From CAYMUB01 sp964393545 (lineage in GTDB: Bacteria; Patescibacteriota; Microgenomatia; Daviesbacterales; UBA10151): a DNA stretch of 23,341 nt. The DNA is taken from positions 1 through 23,341 of the forward strand of contig CAYMUB010000068.1 of the NCBI GenBank assembly GCA_964393545.1, read 5' to 3'. A program made the translations under genes and the position numbers. Positions 1 to 8,585 of this stretch are shown piece by piece. Position 1 is the stretch's first letter. Every line of letters begins with the position of its first letter. A model generated the notes under the pieces. That model did no database searches. It was not told where the DNA came from and was given only the letters and a program-made list of their open reading frames with translations.

Positions 1-18
1 TCTAAGCAGATCTTCAGT

Positions 19-47
19 TTGAAGATAGACTATAAGAAGTCTATACT
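19..47 (+). promoter_or_regulatory. Candidate sigma-70-type promoter for the GT2/DUF2079 pair
   Basis: TTGAAG at 19-24 and TATACT at 42-47 are separated by exactly 17 bases. The predicted start of transcription falls near 54, leaving a leader of only about six bases before the ATG at 60. No Shine-Dalgarno sequence precedes that ATG. Two small hairpins overlap this stretch (10-26 and 25-44). Consensus matching only. Confidence 0.45.
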
Positions 48-59
48 AATATATAAACT

Positions 60-1010
60 ATGCCCAGTCAAAAAATATCTTTTGTGATTCCTGTTTTGAA
101 CGAAGCCGAGAGTATAAATGAACTATATAAACAAATTAAAGATGCTTTACTTAACTCTTTAAAAGGTTATAGATCAGAAATTATTTTTGTAGATGATGGT
201 TCAATAGATAATTCTTTGGAAATTATTAAAGATTTAAGAAGCAGAGACTACCGCATTGAAATTATAAGTTTTAGAAAAAACCTGGGAAAATCTTTAGCTC
301 TAAACCAGGGATTCAGAAAAACTTCAGGAGATATAGTGGTTACTTTAGATGCTGATCTGCAAGATGATCCTGCAAATATCATTAAGATGATAGAAAAGAT
401 AGAAGAAGGGTATGATTTAGTAGTTGGATGGAAGAAAGACAGACAAGATTCTTTGGATAAAACTTTATTTTCTAAGTTTTTTAACTTTTTTGTCCGTTTG
501 ATTTCCAAGATACCGTTACATGATTTCAACTCTGGTTTAAAAGTGATGAAAAGAGAAGTAGCAAGGGAGCTTTCCCTTTATGGGGGATTACACAGGTTTG
601 TTCCAATGCTAGCATTTCAGCGTGGTTTTAAAATTTGCGAGATACCGATTGTTCATCATCCTAGAAAATACGGTAATAGTAAATATGGAGCTGAAAGGTT
701 AATAAGAGGCTTTTTGGATTTTCTGACAGTTAGCTTTATTGGAACTTATGGACAAAGACCGCTTCAATTTTTCGGTCTTTTAGGAAGTGCAAGTATTTTT
801 ATAGGTCTGGTTTTCGGAGTTTATCTATCAGTATTGCACTTTATGGGATATAAAATCGGCGATAGACCCTTACTTATCTTGTCTGTATTACTAACTATCA
901 CTGGGTTGCAGCTTCTTTCAATTGGATTTATTGCAGAGATGATGGTTAGAAAAGAAACAACATTGGATGAAAAAATACCAGTTAAATACCAAACAATAAA
1001 AAGAAAATGA
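60..1010 (+). CDS. GT2 family glycosyltransferase (polyprenyl-phosphate sugar transferase type, DPM1/GtrB-like)
   Basis: This 316-residue protein has a GT-A fold glycosyltransferase domain at about residues 6-230. Visible motifs are the N-terminal strand SFVIPVLNE, the nucleotide-binding VDDGSIDNS at 44-52 and the DAD metal motif at 97-99 (TLDADLQDDP). Two hydrophobic segments follow at about 234-262 and 270-294. A GT-A domain with two C-terminal membrane helices is the layout of the DPM1/GtrB/ArnC-type enzymes, which load a sugar from a nucleotide donor onto a polyprenyl phosphate at the inner membrane face. The exact sugar cannot be read. Its stop overlaps the next start by four bases (ATGA at 1007-1010), so it is probably translated together with the DUF2079 protein, a likely partner in surface glycan assembly. 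Confidence 0.9.
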   Translation: MPSQKISFVIPVLNEAESINELYKQIKDALLNSLKGYRSEIIFVDDGSIDNSLEIIKDLRSRDYRIEIISFRKNLGKSLALNQGFRKTSGDIVVTLDADLQDDPANIIKMIEKIEEGYDLVVGWKKDRQDSLDKTLFSKFFNFFVRLISKIPLHDFNSGLKVMKREVARELSLYGGLHRFVPMLAFQRGFKICEIPIVHHPRKYGNSKYGAERLIRGFLDFLTVSFIGTYGQRPLQFFGLLGSASIFIGLVFGVYLSVLHFMGYKIGDRPLLILSVLLTITGLQLLSIGFIAEMMVRKETTLDEKIPVKYQTIKRK

Positions 1011-2500
1011 TAAGAAAAATAATCAGTTTTTCCATTAGAAATTGGGATTTATTTTTCCTTTTCCTCTTTACTCTAACTTATATTATTACTTTTTCTACTC
1101 TTTCTATTCTTCGTCACAATGCCTTTGCTTCTGGTTATGATCTTGCTAATATGTCTCAAACTGTCTGGAATAGTCTAAATGGGAGGCCTTTTCAACTGTC
1201 AGCGGTAGAAAGTACGATTTCCAGATTTTCTATCCATGCAGATTTGATACTAGTTTTATTATCGCCCTTTTACTTGATCTGGGAAAGAGCTGCAACCTTA
1301 CTGATAATCCAATCTGTGTTATTAGGACTTGGATCTATTCCGGTTTATTTTCTATCCAGAAAAGTTTTAAGCAGGAGGTTTCATTTCACCGATCTTCAAA
1401 GCAAAGTTGGATCAATAAGTTTAGTTTTAGCTTATCTTCTAAATCCTGCAATGGAATGGGTTAATATCTATGATTTTCACGGTGTATCTTTATCAATACC
1501 ATTTCTCCTATCTGCTTTTTATTTTGCTTATCAAAAAAGATGGTTAGGATATGCAGTATTTATTTTTCTGGCGATTTTAACCAAAGAAGAAATATCCTTA
1601 TTCATTGCTATGTTGGGACTTACCGTAGCATTTATTTTTAAAGAGAAAGCCATAGGATTTGCCACTTTTATTTGTGGAATTTTATGGTTTTTAGTAATGA
1701 TCGTCTGGATTATTCCTTACTTTAGTCAGGAGGGTCAGTATTGGGCTTTGCAGTGGTTTGGACTAACAAATCAAAAAGAATCTTTAACAATTTCTTATAT
1801 TCTAGAACTTGCTCATAGATTTACTCTTTCCCCAGATGCTACTGATTACTATTTAAACTTGTTAAAGCCGTTTGCTTTTTTACCTATTTTAGGGTTTCCC
1901 TGGTTAATTCTTTCTTTACCCGAGCTTTTGATAAACCTAACTAGTACTCAAGCTCAAATGAGAAGTACCATGTTTCATTATAGTAGCGGAATTATCCCCT
2001 CTCTTGTTATTGCCTCTATTTTTGCTTTGAAGTATATAAATTTAATAATAGTAGAAATTAATCAAAAAATATTTCCTAGTCTCAAAGAGAAATACGCAAG
2101 AGCCATATTCTACATAGTAATCTTTCTACTTCTGGTTGTGGCAATAAGGTTTAACTATCATCAAAGTCCGTTACCAACCACCCCTTCTTGTTGGTGTTTA
2201 ACTTATCAAGTTAGTAGAGAGGATATAGAGTTTGATAACATTTTAAAGAAAATCCCAAAAACTGCTAGCATTACTGCTTCTAGTGAGGTTAGATCTCATC
2301 TTGCCCGTAGAGAAAACTCATTTAATCTGCCGTCTGCAACCTCATCTGCTGAATATGTAGCTATTTTAGATCAAAATAGAATAGTGGGAGACTATTCTCC
2401 TAAAGAATTTGAAAACGCCTTACTCAAAGAGCCTGAGTTTTTAGAAACTCATGAATTAATCAGCCACATAGGTCATTTTTATCTATTTAAAAAGAAATAA
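1007..2500 (+). CDS. DUF2079 family polytopic membrane protein
   Basis: A 497-residue protein with many hydrophobic segments spread over about residues 14-385, then a soluble C-terminal tail of roughly 110 residues. The early stretch with YDLANMSQTVWNSLNGRPF and the FSIHADLILVLLSPFYLIW motif are what I recognise as DUF2079, a family resembling GT-C membrane glycosyltransferases. No catalytic reaction has been assigned to the family that I can state with confidence. The ATG lies inside the end of the upstream glycosyltransferase gene (ATGA overlap). This suggests the pair acts together: one charges a lipid-linked sugar, the other may transfer or handle it on the outer face. That pairing is inference. 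Confidence 0.8.
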   Translation: MIRKIISFSIRNWDLFFLFLFTLTYIITFSTLSILRHNAFASGYDLANMSQTVWNSLNGRPFQLSAVESTISRFSIHADLILVLLSPFYLIWERAATLLIIQSVLLGLGSIPVYFLSRKVLSRRFHFTDLQSKVGSISLVLAYLLNPAMEWVNIYDFHGVSLSIPFLLSAFYFAYQKRWLGYAVFIFLAILTKEEISLFIAMLGLTVAFIFKEKAIGFATFICGILWFLVMIVWIIPYFSQEGQYWALQWFGLTNQKESLTISYILELAHRFTLSPDATDYYLNLLKPFAFLPILGFPWLILSLPELLINLTSTQAQMRSTMFHYSSGIIPSLVIASIFALKYINLIIVEINQKIFPSLKEKYARAIFYIVIFLLLVVAIRFNYHQSPLPTTPSCWCLTYQVSREDIEFDNILKKIPKTASITASSEVRSHLARRENSFNLPSATSSAEYVAILDQNRIVGDYSPKEFENALLKEPEFLETHELISHIGHFYLFKKK

Positions 2501-2523
2501 CTAAAGTTTGATTTATCACTTCG

Positions 2524-2532
2524 TGTTAAAAT
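2524..2532 (+). promoter_or_regulatory. Extended -10 element upstream of alaS
   Basis: TGTTAAAAT at 2524-2532 fits an extended -10 box (TG-N-TAAAAT). No -35 element sits at the usual spacing. Transcription would begin about seven bases downstream, at or next to the alaS ATG at 2539, so the mRNA may be leaderless. Motif match only. Confidence 0.35.
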
Positions 2533-2538
2533 GGCTTC

Positions 2539-4377
2539 ATGACATCTCAAGATATCAGAGAAAAATATATTAAGTTTTTTGAAAGCCGTGGACATAAACA
2601 AATTCCTCCAGCCAAGTTAGTTCCAGAAAATGACCCTTCTACTCTTTTTACTTCCTCTGGTATGCAGCCACTTGTGCCTTATCTATTAGGACAGCAGCAC
2701 CCTGAAGGAAAAAGACTGGTTGATTCTCAACCCTCATTTAGGGCAGAGGACATTGAAGAAGTTGGGGATAATAGACATACTACTTTTTTTGAGATGTTAG
2801 GCAATTGGTCATTGGGTGATTATTTTAAGAAAGAGCAACTCCCTTGGTTTTGGGAATTCCTAACAAAAGAACTAAAATTACCAGAAGAAAAATTATACAT
2901 TGGCATTTTTGAAGGAAATGATAGTGTGCCAAAGGATATGGAATCTTTTGAAATATGGAAAGGCTTGGGAGTGCAAGAAAGTCATATTCATTTTTATGGT
3001 GTAGAAAAAAACTGGTGGTCGAGATCAGGACCTCCAGAGAAGATGCCAGTAGGAGAAATTGGTGGTCCAGACTCAGAAGTTTTTTATGAATTCACTCAAG
3101 TTGCACATGACAAAAAGTATGGAGAAAAATGTCACCCGAATTGTAATTGTGGCCACTTTCTAGAGATTGGTAATTCAGTTTTTATTCAATTCAAAAAAGC
3201 CGATGATGGTCTTTTAAAAGAGCTTCCTCAAAAAAATGTAGATTTCGGTGGGGGACTTGAAAGACTGGTAGCTGCTACAAGCAATGAATATGATATTTTC
3301 AAAGGCGATTTACATTGGCCTATTATTGAAACTCTTTCTCAGCGGCTGGGGGTAGAATATGGAAAAGATCAAAAGAATACTTTAAGTCTTCGGGTAATTG
3401 GGGATCATATTAAAGGAGCTATTTTCTTAATTAAAAGTGGAGTGATTCCAGCTAATAAATTACAAGGATATATCTTAAGAAGGTTACTTCGAAGAGCAGC
3501 AGTTAAGCTTCACCAAATAAGACCTGATTCTTTGGAACTTTTACCAAAACTAGTTGATCCGGTGATTGATATTTATGAAGGTACTGATTATTTCCAAAAA
3601 GGTGATTTGGATTCAATAAGGATGATAGTTGCAGATGAAATAAAAAGATTTCAACAAACTTTGCATAAGGGTATAAAAGAAATAGAAAAAATAGATCAAA
3701 TTGATGGCAAAATTGCATTTGATTTATACCAGACATTTGGTTTTCCATATGAGGTTACAGAAGAATTATTTAGACAAAAAGGTCAACAAATTAACAAACA
3801 GCAATTCAAAGAAGAATTTGAAAAGCACAGGGAATTATCAAGAACAGCTTCTGCGGGAATGTTTAAAGGAGGACTAGCTGATCATTCAGAAGTAGTTACT
3901 AAGTATCATACAGCAACACATTTACTACACCAGGCTTTAAGAGATGTGCTGGGGCCACAGGTTTTTCAAAAAGGATCTAATATAACTTCTGAAAGATTAA
4001 GGTTTGATTTTTCATATGAACGAAAAATGACTGATGAGGAGATTAAACAAACTGAGGAAGTTATTAATAAAAAAATTTCTGAAGATTTAAAAGTAGACAA
4101 TTTAATTGTGGATTTGAATAAAGCAAAACAGATGAATGCCATTGGTTTATTTGGAGAAAAATATGCTGATAAAGTTTCTATTTACGGAGTAGGACCAGGA
4201 TATAAACTGAATTCTGAAGCCAAAGATACAAGGGCGCGAGGCGGATATTATTCTTTGGAATTTTGTGGTGGGCCTCACATTAAACACACAGGTATAATTG
4301 GGAAAATTAGAATTACAAAAGAAGAAGCAATCTCTGCTGGAATCAGAAGAATTAGAGCAGAAATTGTGTTAAGATAA
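2539..4377 (+). CDS. alaS: Alanyl-tRNA synthetase, reduced form (catalytic plus editing domains only)
   Basis: This enzyme charges tRNA-Ala with alanine. It has 612 residues, against roughly 875 in E. coli. The class II catalytic core shows motif 1 (LFTSSGMQPL, near 36-45), motif 2 (RHTTFFEMLGNWSLGDYF, from 79) and motif 3 (GGGLERL, 237-243), followed by the tRNA-recognition helices. The editing domain has its zinc-site residues H457 and H461 (HTATH) and C576 and H580 (CGGPH). The beta-barrel segment that normally precedes the editing domain is missing: MFKGG at about 443 is followed within about 14 residues by HTATH. The coiled coil and DHHA1/C-Ala domain are also absent, and the protein ends in the editing domain (AGIRRIRAEIV). 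The start is fixed because the nearer upstream ATG at 2531 meets a stop at once. The next gene begins 11 bases downstream. Confidence 0.95.
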   Translation: MTSQDIREKYIKFFESRGHKQIPPAKLVPENDPSTLFTSSGMQPLVPYLLGQQHPEGKRLVDSQPSFRAEDIEEVGDNRHTTFFEMLGNWSLGDYFKKEQLPWFWEFLTKELKLPEEKLYIGIFEGNDSVPKDMESFEIWKGLGVQESHIHFYGVEKNWWSRSGPPEKMPVGEIGGPDSEVFYEFTQVAHDKKYGEKCHPNCNCGHFLEIGNSVFIQFKKADDGLLKELPQKNVDFGGGLERLVAATSNEYDIFKGDLHWPIIETLSQRLGVEYGKDQKNTLSLRVIGDHIKGAIFLIKSGVIPANKLQGYILRRLLRRAAVKLHQIRPDSLELLPKLVDPVIDIYEGTDYFQKGDLDSIRMIVADEIKRFQQTLHKGIKEIEKIDQIDGKIAFDLYQTFGFPYEVTEELFRQKGQQINKQQFKEEFEKHRELSRTASAGMFKGGLADHSEVVTKYHTATHLLHQALRDVLGPQVFQKGSNITSERLRFDFSYERKMTDEEIKQTEEVINKKISEDLKVDNLIVDLNKAKQMNAIGLFGEKYADKVSIYGVGPGYKLNSEAKDTRARGGYYSLEFCGGPHIKHTGIIGKIRITKEEAISAGIRRIRAEIVLR

Positions 4378-4388
4378 TTTTACCCAAA

Positions 4389-6617
4389 ATGAGCTTCTTT
4401 AGTAAAATAACCGCCCTAATACCAATAGGTCAAAAGAAAAAAGTTCTAGAGTATTTCTTTGCCTTACAAATTACTCCTGAAAGGCTCAACTGTGTACTTT
4501 GGGCAATAGATAATAAACAACTAAAGATTTTAGAATCTGCCTCGGATAGCAACTCTTCCTTAAATGATTTAACAGCTGTTACTGATAAATTACTGGATAC
4601 TGTTTTGGGGATAAGAGAAATTGAGCCACAGAAAATTCTCTTTGGAGTTCCAAACTATTGGCTTTTAGATGACAATTTAAAAGATGAATACATGAGGGTG
4701 TTAAGAGGTTTAGTTAAAGAATTGGAACTAGTCCCTATGGCCTATGTTGAAAACTCGCATGCTCTAGTTCATTTTTTAGAAAAGGTAGATGGTGTGCCAT
4801 TAACAGCAATCCTGATTGGATTTGAGGCACGTCATCTAATAGTTACAGTAATAAGAGCAGGAAAACTGGATGGAGTAAGAGTAGTTTCCAGAGGAGAAAA
4901 CAGTGGAGCAGATATAGAAAAAGCATTGTTTTCATTTACTTCTGTGGAGACTTTACCTTCAAAGATTTTAATCTATGGTGAGGATATAGCAGGATTGAAG
5001 GATCAGTTGCTATCCTATTCATGGATGTCAAAGTTATCTTTTTTACATTTTCCCAAAATAGAAACTTTACAAAATAATATTGGTATAAAAAGTATTTGTT
5101 TTGCTGGGGCATCTGAAATAGATGATAGTGTTACCTATGTTGAACAAGAAGTTGATATAGATAATCAGACTGAATTACCAAAATCTATTAAAGAAAAAGT
5201 AATACCTGTATTAGCTGAATCAGAGCAACCAGAATCTGATACATCTGAAAGTTTAGGCTTTATGGTTGGAGACATTTCATCTCAGGATGAAGCAGTGGGA
5301 GAGAAAGAGCCTTTAATCAAAGATGAGCAAATAGGTGAAGAGCTAGCTATACCTGATTCTAGTAGTATTTCTGAGATTGAAGATTTTGAACATGAATTAC
5401 CTGCTTCAGTTGAGTCAGGTTTGACTTCAACTCCACCTATTTTGGAAAAACCAAAAACAAACCTTTTTAGAAAAATTCTCCCAATAAAACTTACAAACAT
5501 AGCGTTTTTGGTTTGCTTCATTGGTATTTTAGTGGTTATTCTGGGAGCATATTTGTTTATGCTAAAAGCTGAAGTTAAGATATTCGTTGAACCAAAAACT
5601 TTGGAAAAAGATACACAAGTGACTGCAGATCCTAATCAAAAGACTGTTAATGAAGATAGCAAAATAATTCCAGGACAAATTGTACAAACTGATATTTCAG
5701 GTACAGCTAAAGAAATGGCTACAGGTAAAAAACAAGTTGGGGATCCAGCAAAAGGTACCATCATTGTAAGAAATAAAACAGATGGAGGAATTAATATTCC
5801 CAAAGGAATAATCCTGACTGCGCTAAATGGTTTGAAATTTACTACGGATTTAACTGCTAGTGCGGCTGCGAGTTCTATAGCAGATGGAACATGGAGTAAA
5901 ACGTCAATTTCTGTGGTAGCGGTATCTGTTGGGGCAGATGGTAACTTGCCATCGCAAACGGATCTAACTATTTCAGGATATTCAACAGATAAACTGATTG
6001 CTAAAGCTGAGGGTAATTTTTCCGGAGGAACTTCAAAAGAAGTAACGGTTGTCTCTTCAGATGATCAAAAAAGACTACTTGCTTCACTCGCTTCTAATCT
6101 TAGGCAACAAGCCCAAGGTAAACTTCAGGAGAAATTGCCTCAGAAAAAAATATTGGAAGAAGGTTTATCAGAGGAGATTGTCAAAAAAAGTTTTAACAAA
6201 AATATCAATGATCAAGCAAGCGAATTTTCCCTAAATTTAACTGCCAACTATAGAGGTACTGCTTTTGAAGATAAAGACCTTAAGTTAATTGTAGGAAAAT
6301 TGGTCACAACACAAGTTCCGGAAGGTTTCCAATTGAACTTGGAAGATACTGAAACGCAGGCTGAGGTATCTAAGCTGGAAAAAGATGGTAAATTAATTTT
6401 CCTGGCCAGATTTAAAGCTAAACTTCTTCCCAAAATAGATACAGAAAAAGTAAAATTTCAAATTAGGGGTAAAAGTGCAAATGAAGCAATAAATATTCTC
6501 AAGGGAATGGAAAATGTCCTAGGCTCAGAGATCAAAATCTCACCATCATTACCAACATTCTTACAAAGACTGCCATTTTTAGAAAAGAACATCAAAATTG
6601 AGATAGGGCTTAAATAA
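4389..6617 (+). CDS. Membrane protein with PilM-like (actin fold) N-terminal domain and baseplate-J-like C-terminal domain
   Basis: This 742-residue protein has three parts. Residues ~18-250 resemble the actin-like FtsA/PilM fold: FFALQITPERLNCVLWAI near the start, ILIGFEARHLIVTVIRAGK near 140-158, and LPSKILIYGE and LSFLHFPKIETL further on. The acidic DxG-type phosphate-binding residues of active members are not seen, so it may not hydrolyse ATP. Residues ~260-360 are an acidic, low-complexity linker. One membrane helix lies at ~372-393. The remaining ~350 residues should lie outside the cell and look like the region usually annotated baseplate J-like in CPR genomes (KGTIIVRNKTDGGINIPKG, GADGNLPSQ, NFSGGTSKEV). 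The role is unknown; an envelope scaffold is one possibility. It overlaps the sortase gene by one base, which suggests a link to the cell surface. The domain calls rest on remembered family patterns. Confidence 0.75.
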   Translation: MSFFSKITALIPIGQKKKVLEYFFALQITPERLNCVLWAIDNKQLKILESASDSNSSLNDLTAVTDKLLDTVLGIREIEPQKILFGVPNYWLLDDNLKDEYMRVLRGLVKELELVPMAYVENSHALVHFLEKVDGVPLTAILIGFEARHLIVTVIRAGKLDGVRVVSRGENSGADIEKALFSFTSVETLPSKILIYGEDIAGLKDQLLSYSWMSKLSFLHFPKIETLQNNIGIKSICFAGASEIDDSVTYVEQEVDIDNQTELPKSIKEKVIPVLAESEQPESDTSESLGFMVGDISSQDEAVGEKEPLIKDEQIGEELAIPDSSSISEIEDFEHELPASVESGLTSTPPILEKPKTNLFRKILPIKLTNIAFLVCFIGILVVILGAYLFMLKAEVKIFVEPKTLEKDTQVTADPNQKTVNEDSKIIPGQIVQTDISGTAKEMATGKKQVGDPAKGTIIVRNKTDGGINIPKGIILTALNGLKFTTDLTASAAASSIADGTWSKTSISVVAVSVGADGNLPSQTDLTISGYSTDKLIAKAEGNFSGGTSKEVTVVSSDDQKRLLASLASNLRQQAQGKLQEKLPQKKILEEGLSEEIVKKSFNKNINDQASEFSLNLTANYRGTAFEDKDLKLIVGKLVTTQVPEGFQLNLEDTETQAEVSKLEKDGKLIFLARFKAKLLPKIDTEKVKFQIRGKSANEAINILKGMENVLGSEIKISPSLPTFLQRLPFLEKNIKIEIGLK

Positions 6618-7255
6618 TGGTTACCAAAGTTATACCAATTGGATTATTGTCCATTGGTATTTTTTTACTAATGCAAATAGTTTTGCCTGTTATTTCGTTC
6701 CAGTTTTGGGAATTCGGACAAAAATATAGCAGTAGTATGCTAGTTAGTCCCATCACTCCTAAAGACAGTCAAGTGTTAGGAATATCTATAAAAAATAAAG
6801 ACAATTTTCCTTTGTTTGTCTCAACACTTAATCGCGAAAGTAAGGCAAATTATAGCGAATTCCATTTATCAATCCCCCGGTTAAAGATAGAAAAAAAAAC
6901 TGTTTTAGTAGATAGTAATGAAATATCTAAGGGACTAGTTCATCTTCCAGGTTCAGCATTACCTGGGGAAAAAGGAAATGTTTTTATCTCAGGACATTCT
7001 GCTTTAAGTCAGATGTTTAGTTTTCAGAGTATTCCATTTGCAAAATTACAAGATCTAAAAATAGGAGATCAAATTATTTTGGATACAGATAATTCTAAAT
7101 ATGTATACCAGGTAACTAATTTAAAAATTGTAGATCCATCAGACATTTCTGTTATAAGCACTCCGGATCCTTTAAACAGGTTTATTTCACTTATGACTTG
7201 TGTGCCACCAGGACTAAACTTTAAAAGATTGATTGTTTTGGGTAAAATGCTTTGA
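6617..7255 (+). CDS. Sortase family cysteine transpeptidase
   Basis: A 212-residue protein with an N-terminal membrane anchor at about residues 4-30 and a sortase domain at about 80-212. The three catalytic residues are visible: His127 in ISGHSAL, Cys195 in LMTCVPPG and Arg204 in NFKRLIV. The TCxPPG...KR arrangement is closest to class D/E-type sortases, though the class is not certain. Sortases cut a C-terminal sorting signal and join the protein to a surface nucleophile. No LPxTG-type substrate was noticed among the window's proteins. The gene starts at the TAATG overlap with the upstream PilM/baseplate-J-like gene and its own TGA overlaps the ruvX ATG, so it sits inside one transcription unit. 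Confidence 0.92.
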   Translation: MVTKVIPIGLLSIGIFLLMQIVLPVISFQFWEFGQKYSSSMLVSPITPKDSQVLGISIKNKDNFPLFVSTLNRESKANYSEFHLSIPRLKIEKKTVLVDSNEISKGLVHLPGSALPGEKGNVFISGHSALSQMFSFQSIPFAKLQDLKIGDQIILDTDNSKYVYQVTNLKIVDPSDISVISTPDPLNRFISLMTCVPPGLNFKRLIVLGKML

Positions 7256-7632
7256 TGAGGTATTTAGGAATTGATTTTGGATTAAAAAGAATAGGCTTGG
7301 CAACTTCAGAAGGAATTTTAGCTGCTCCTTTTAAAATAATAGAAGTTAAAGGACTCAAAGATGCAGTTGAGAAAATAATTCAGATAGTTAAAAAAGAAGA
7401 CTTTGATAAAATCATTGTTGGTTTGTCAGAAGGTAAGATGGGAAAAATTATCACAGGATTTGTAAGTGCTTTAAAGAGCAAAGGTTTAGATGTGCAAACT
7501 TCTGATGAAACTTTGTCTACCTATCAAGCAAAACTTCAGATGATTGAATCAAATATGCCAAGAAATAAACGTAGAAATAATGACGATACTGCAGCTGCTA
7601 TAATTCTACAGAATTACTTAGATAATTTATGA
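7255..7632 (+). CDS. ruvX: Putative Holliday junction resolvase RuvX/YqgF (pre-16S rRNA nuclease family)
   Basis: This 125-residue RNase H-fold protein has the family's acidic residues: Asp7 in GIDFGLKRIGLA, the glutamate of VGLSEG, the DETLSTYQA motif and the aspartates of NNDDTAAAIILQ near the C-terminus. Family members (YqgF/RuvX/YrrK) are implicated in 5' processing of 16S rRNA and were also proposed as junction resolvases. I chose ATG 7255, which overlaps the sortase TGA by one base and gives the usual MRYLGIDFG beginning. A TTG at 7252 in the same frame would add one residue. The stop overlaps mltG by four bases. Confidence 0.92.
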   Translation: MRYLGIDFGLKRIGLATSEGILAAPFKIIEVKGLKDAVEKIIQIVKKEDFDKIIVGLSEGKMGKIITGFVSALKSKGLDVQTSDETLSTYQAKLQMIESNMPRNKRRNNDDTAAAIILQNYLDNL

Positions 7633-8585
7633 AAAAAATACTTACTCTAGTTCTCATTTTTTTAGGAATATTTTTTATAATCAGGGGTTTTTGGAGTAAT
7701 CAACTTGGCCCAGTTTCAAATGATAAGATAACCAAACTTTTTATAGTCCAAAAAGGTGAATCTATAAGTAATATCGCTCAAAGGTTAGAAAAAGAGAAGC
7801 TGATCAGGTCGAGTTTACTTTTTAAGGTAGCACTGAAGATGCAAAAAAATCCGCCTCATATAGAAGCTGGGGATTTTAATCTGTCGCCGTCAATGTCTAT
7901 TCCAGAAATTATTACTAGTCTTTCTAAGGGCTCACAGGATATAAGAGTAACTTTTTTAGAAGGATGGAGAATTGAAGAAATGGCAAAGAAGTTAAGTGAT
8001 GAGTTAGGAGTTAGTAGTTCGGAGTTTATGAAAGCAGCAAAAGAGGGTTATATGTTTCCTGACACATATTTATTCAACAAAACTGTCTCTGTTGCAGATA
8101 TTGCTGCTACTTTAAAAAACACTTTTAAGCAAAAATACAGTGATGAGCTGCAAGCCAAAATTAAAGCAAAAGGTTTGTCTGCTGAAGAAGGAGTAATCCT
8201 AGCTTCAATCGTAGAAAGAGAAGGAAGAACTGATAAAGTACGAACAGAAGTTGCCAGCATCTTGCTAAAAAGATTAAAAATTGGGATGGCTCTAAATGCT
8301 GATGCTACTTTGCAATATATTTTAGGATACCAAAAGGATGAAAAAAGTTGGTGGAAAAGAAATCTAACAGAAGAGGATAAAGAAATAAATTCTTTATATA
8401 ACACTTATCTTCATGCAGGTTTGCCCCCTGGTCCTATCTGCAATCCTGGCTTATCCAGTTTAACAGCTGTGGCTAATGCGGATCCCTCGACATTGTACCT
8501 GTATTACTATCATGATGCCAAAGGCAATTCGCATCCTGCAAAAACTTTAGAAGAACACAATGCTAATGTAATAAATTATCCATGA
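7629..8585 (+). CDS. mltG: Endolytic murein transglycosylase MltG
   Basis: MltG cleaves nascent peptidoglycan strands and so ends glycan-chain growth at the membrane. The 318-residue protein has an N-terminal membrane helix at ~4-20, a LysM-like part (VQKGESISNIAQRLEKEKLI at ~40-59) and the YceG catalytic region. The catalytic glutamate is E196 in LASIVEREGR. Other conserved pieces are LEGWRIEEMA (110-119), NADATLQYILG, and HAGLPPGPICNPGLSSLTA plus HNANV at the end. Length is near the usual size. It is bounded by ATGA overlaps with ruvX and the riboflavin kinase gene. Confidence 0.95.
   Translation: MKKILTLVLIFLGIFFIIRGFWSNQLGPVSNDKITKLFIVQKGESISNIAQRLEKEKLIRSSLLFKVALKMQKNPPHIEAGDFNLSPSMSIPEIITSLSKGSQDIRVTFLEGWRIEEMAKKLSDELGVSSSEFMKAAKEGYMFPDTYLFNKTVSVADIAATLKNTFKQKYSDELQAKIKAKGLSAEEGVILASIVEREGRTDKVRTEVASILLKRLKIGMALNADATLQYILGYQKDEKSWWKRNLTEEDKEINSLYNTYLHAGLPPGPICNPGLSSLTAVANADPSTLYLYYYHDAKGNSHPAKTLEEHNANVINYP

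Noticed and set aside
10..44. Two adjacent small hairpins at the window start as a terminator or riboswitch
   Set aside because: The stems are six and seven AT-rich bp without a T-run. They are better explained as part of the promoter region, and the upstream context is missing.
7252..7254. TTG start for ruvX
   Set aside because: The adjacent ATG 7255 gives the usual protein start and a typical TGATG overlap.
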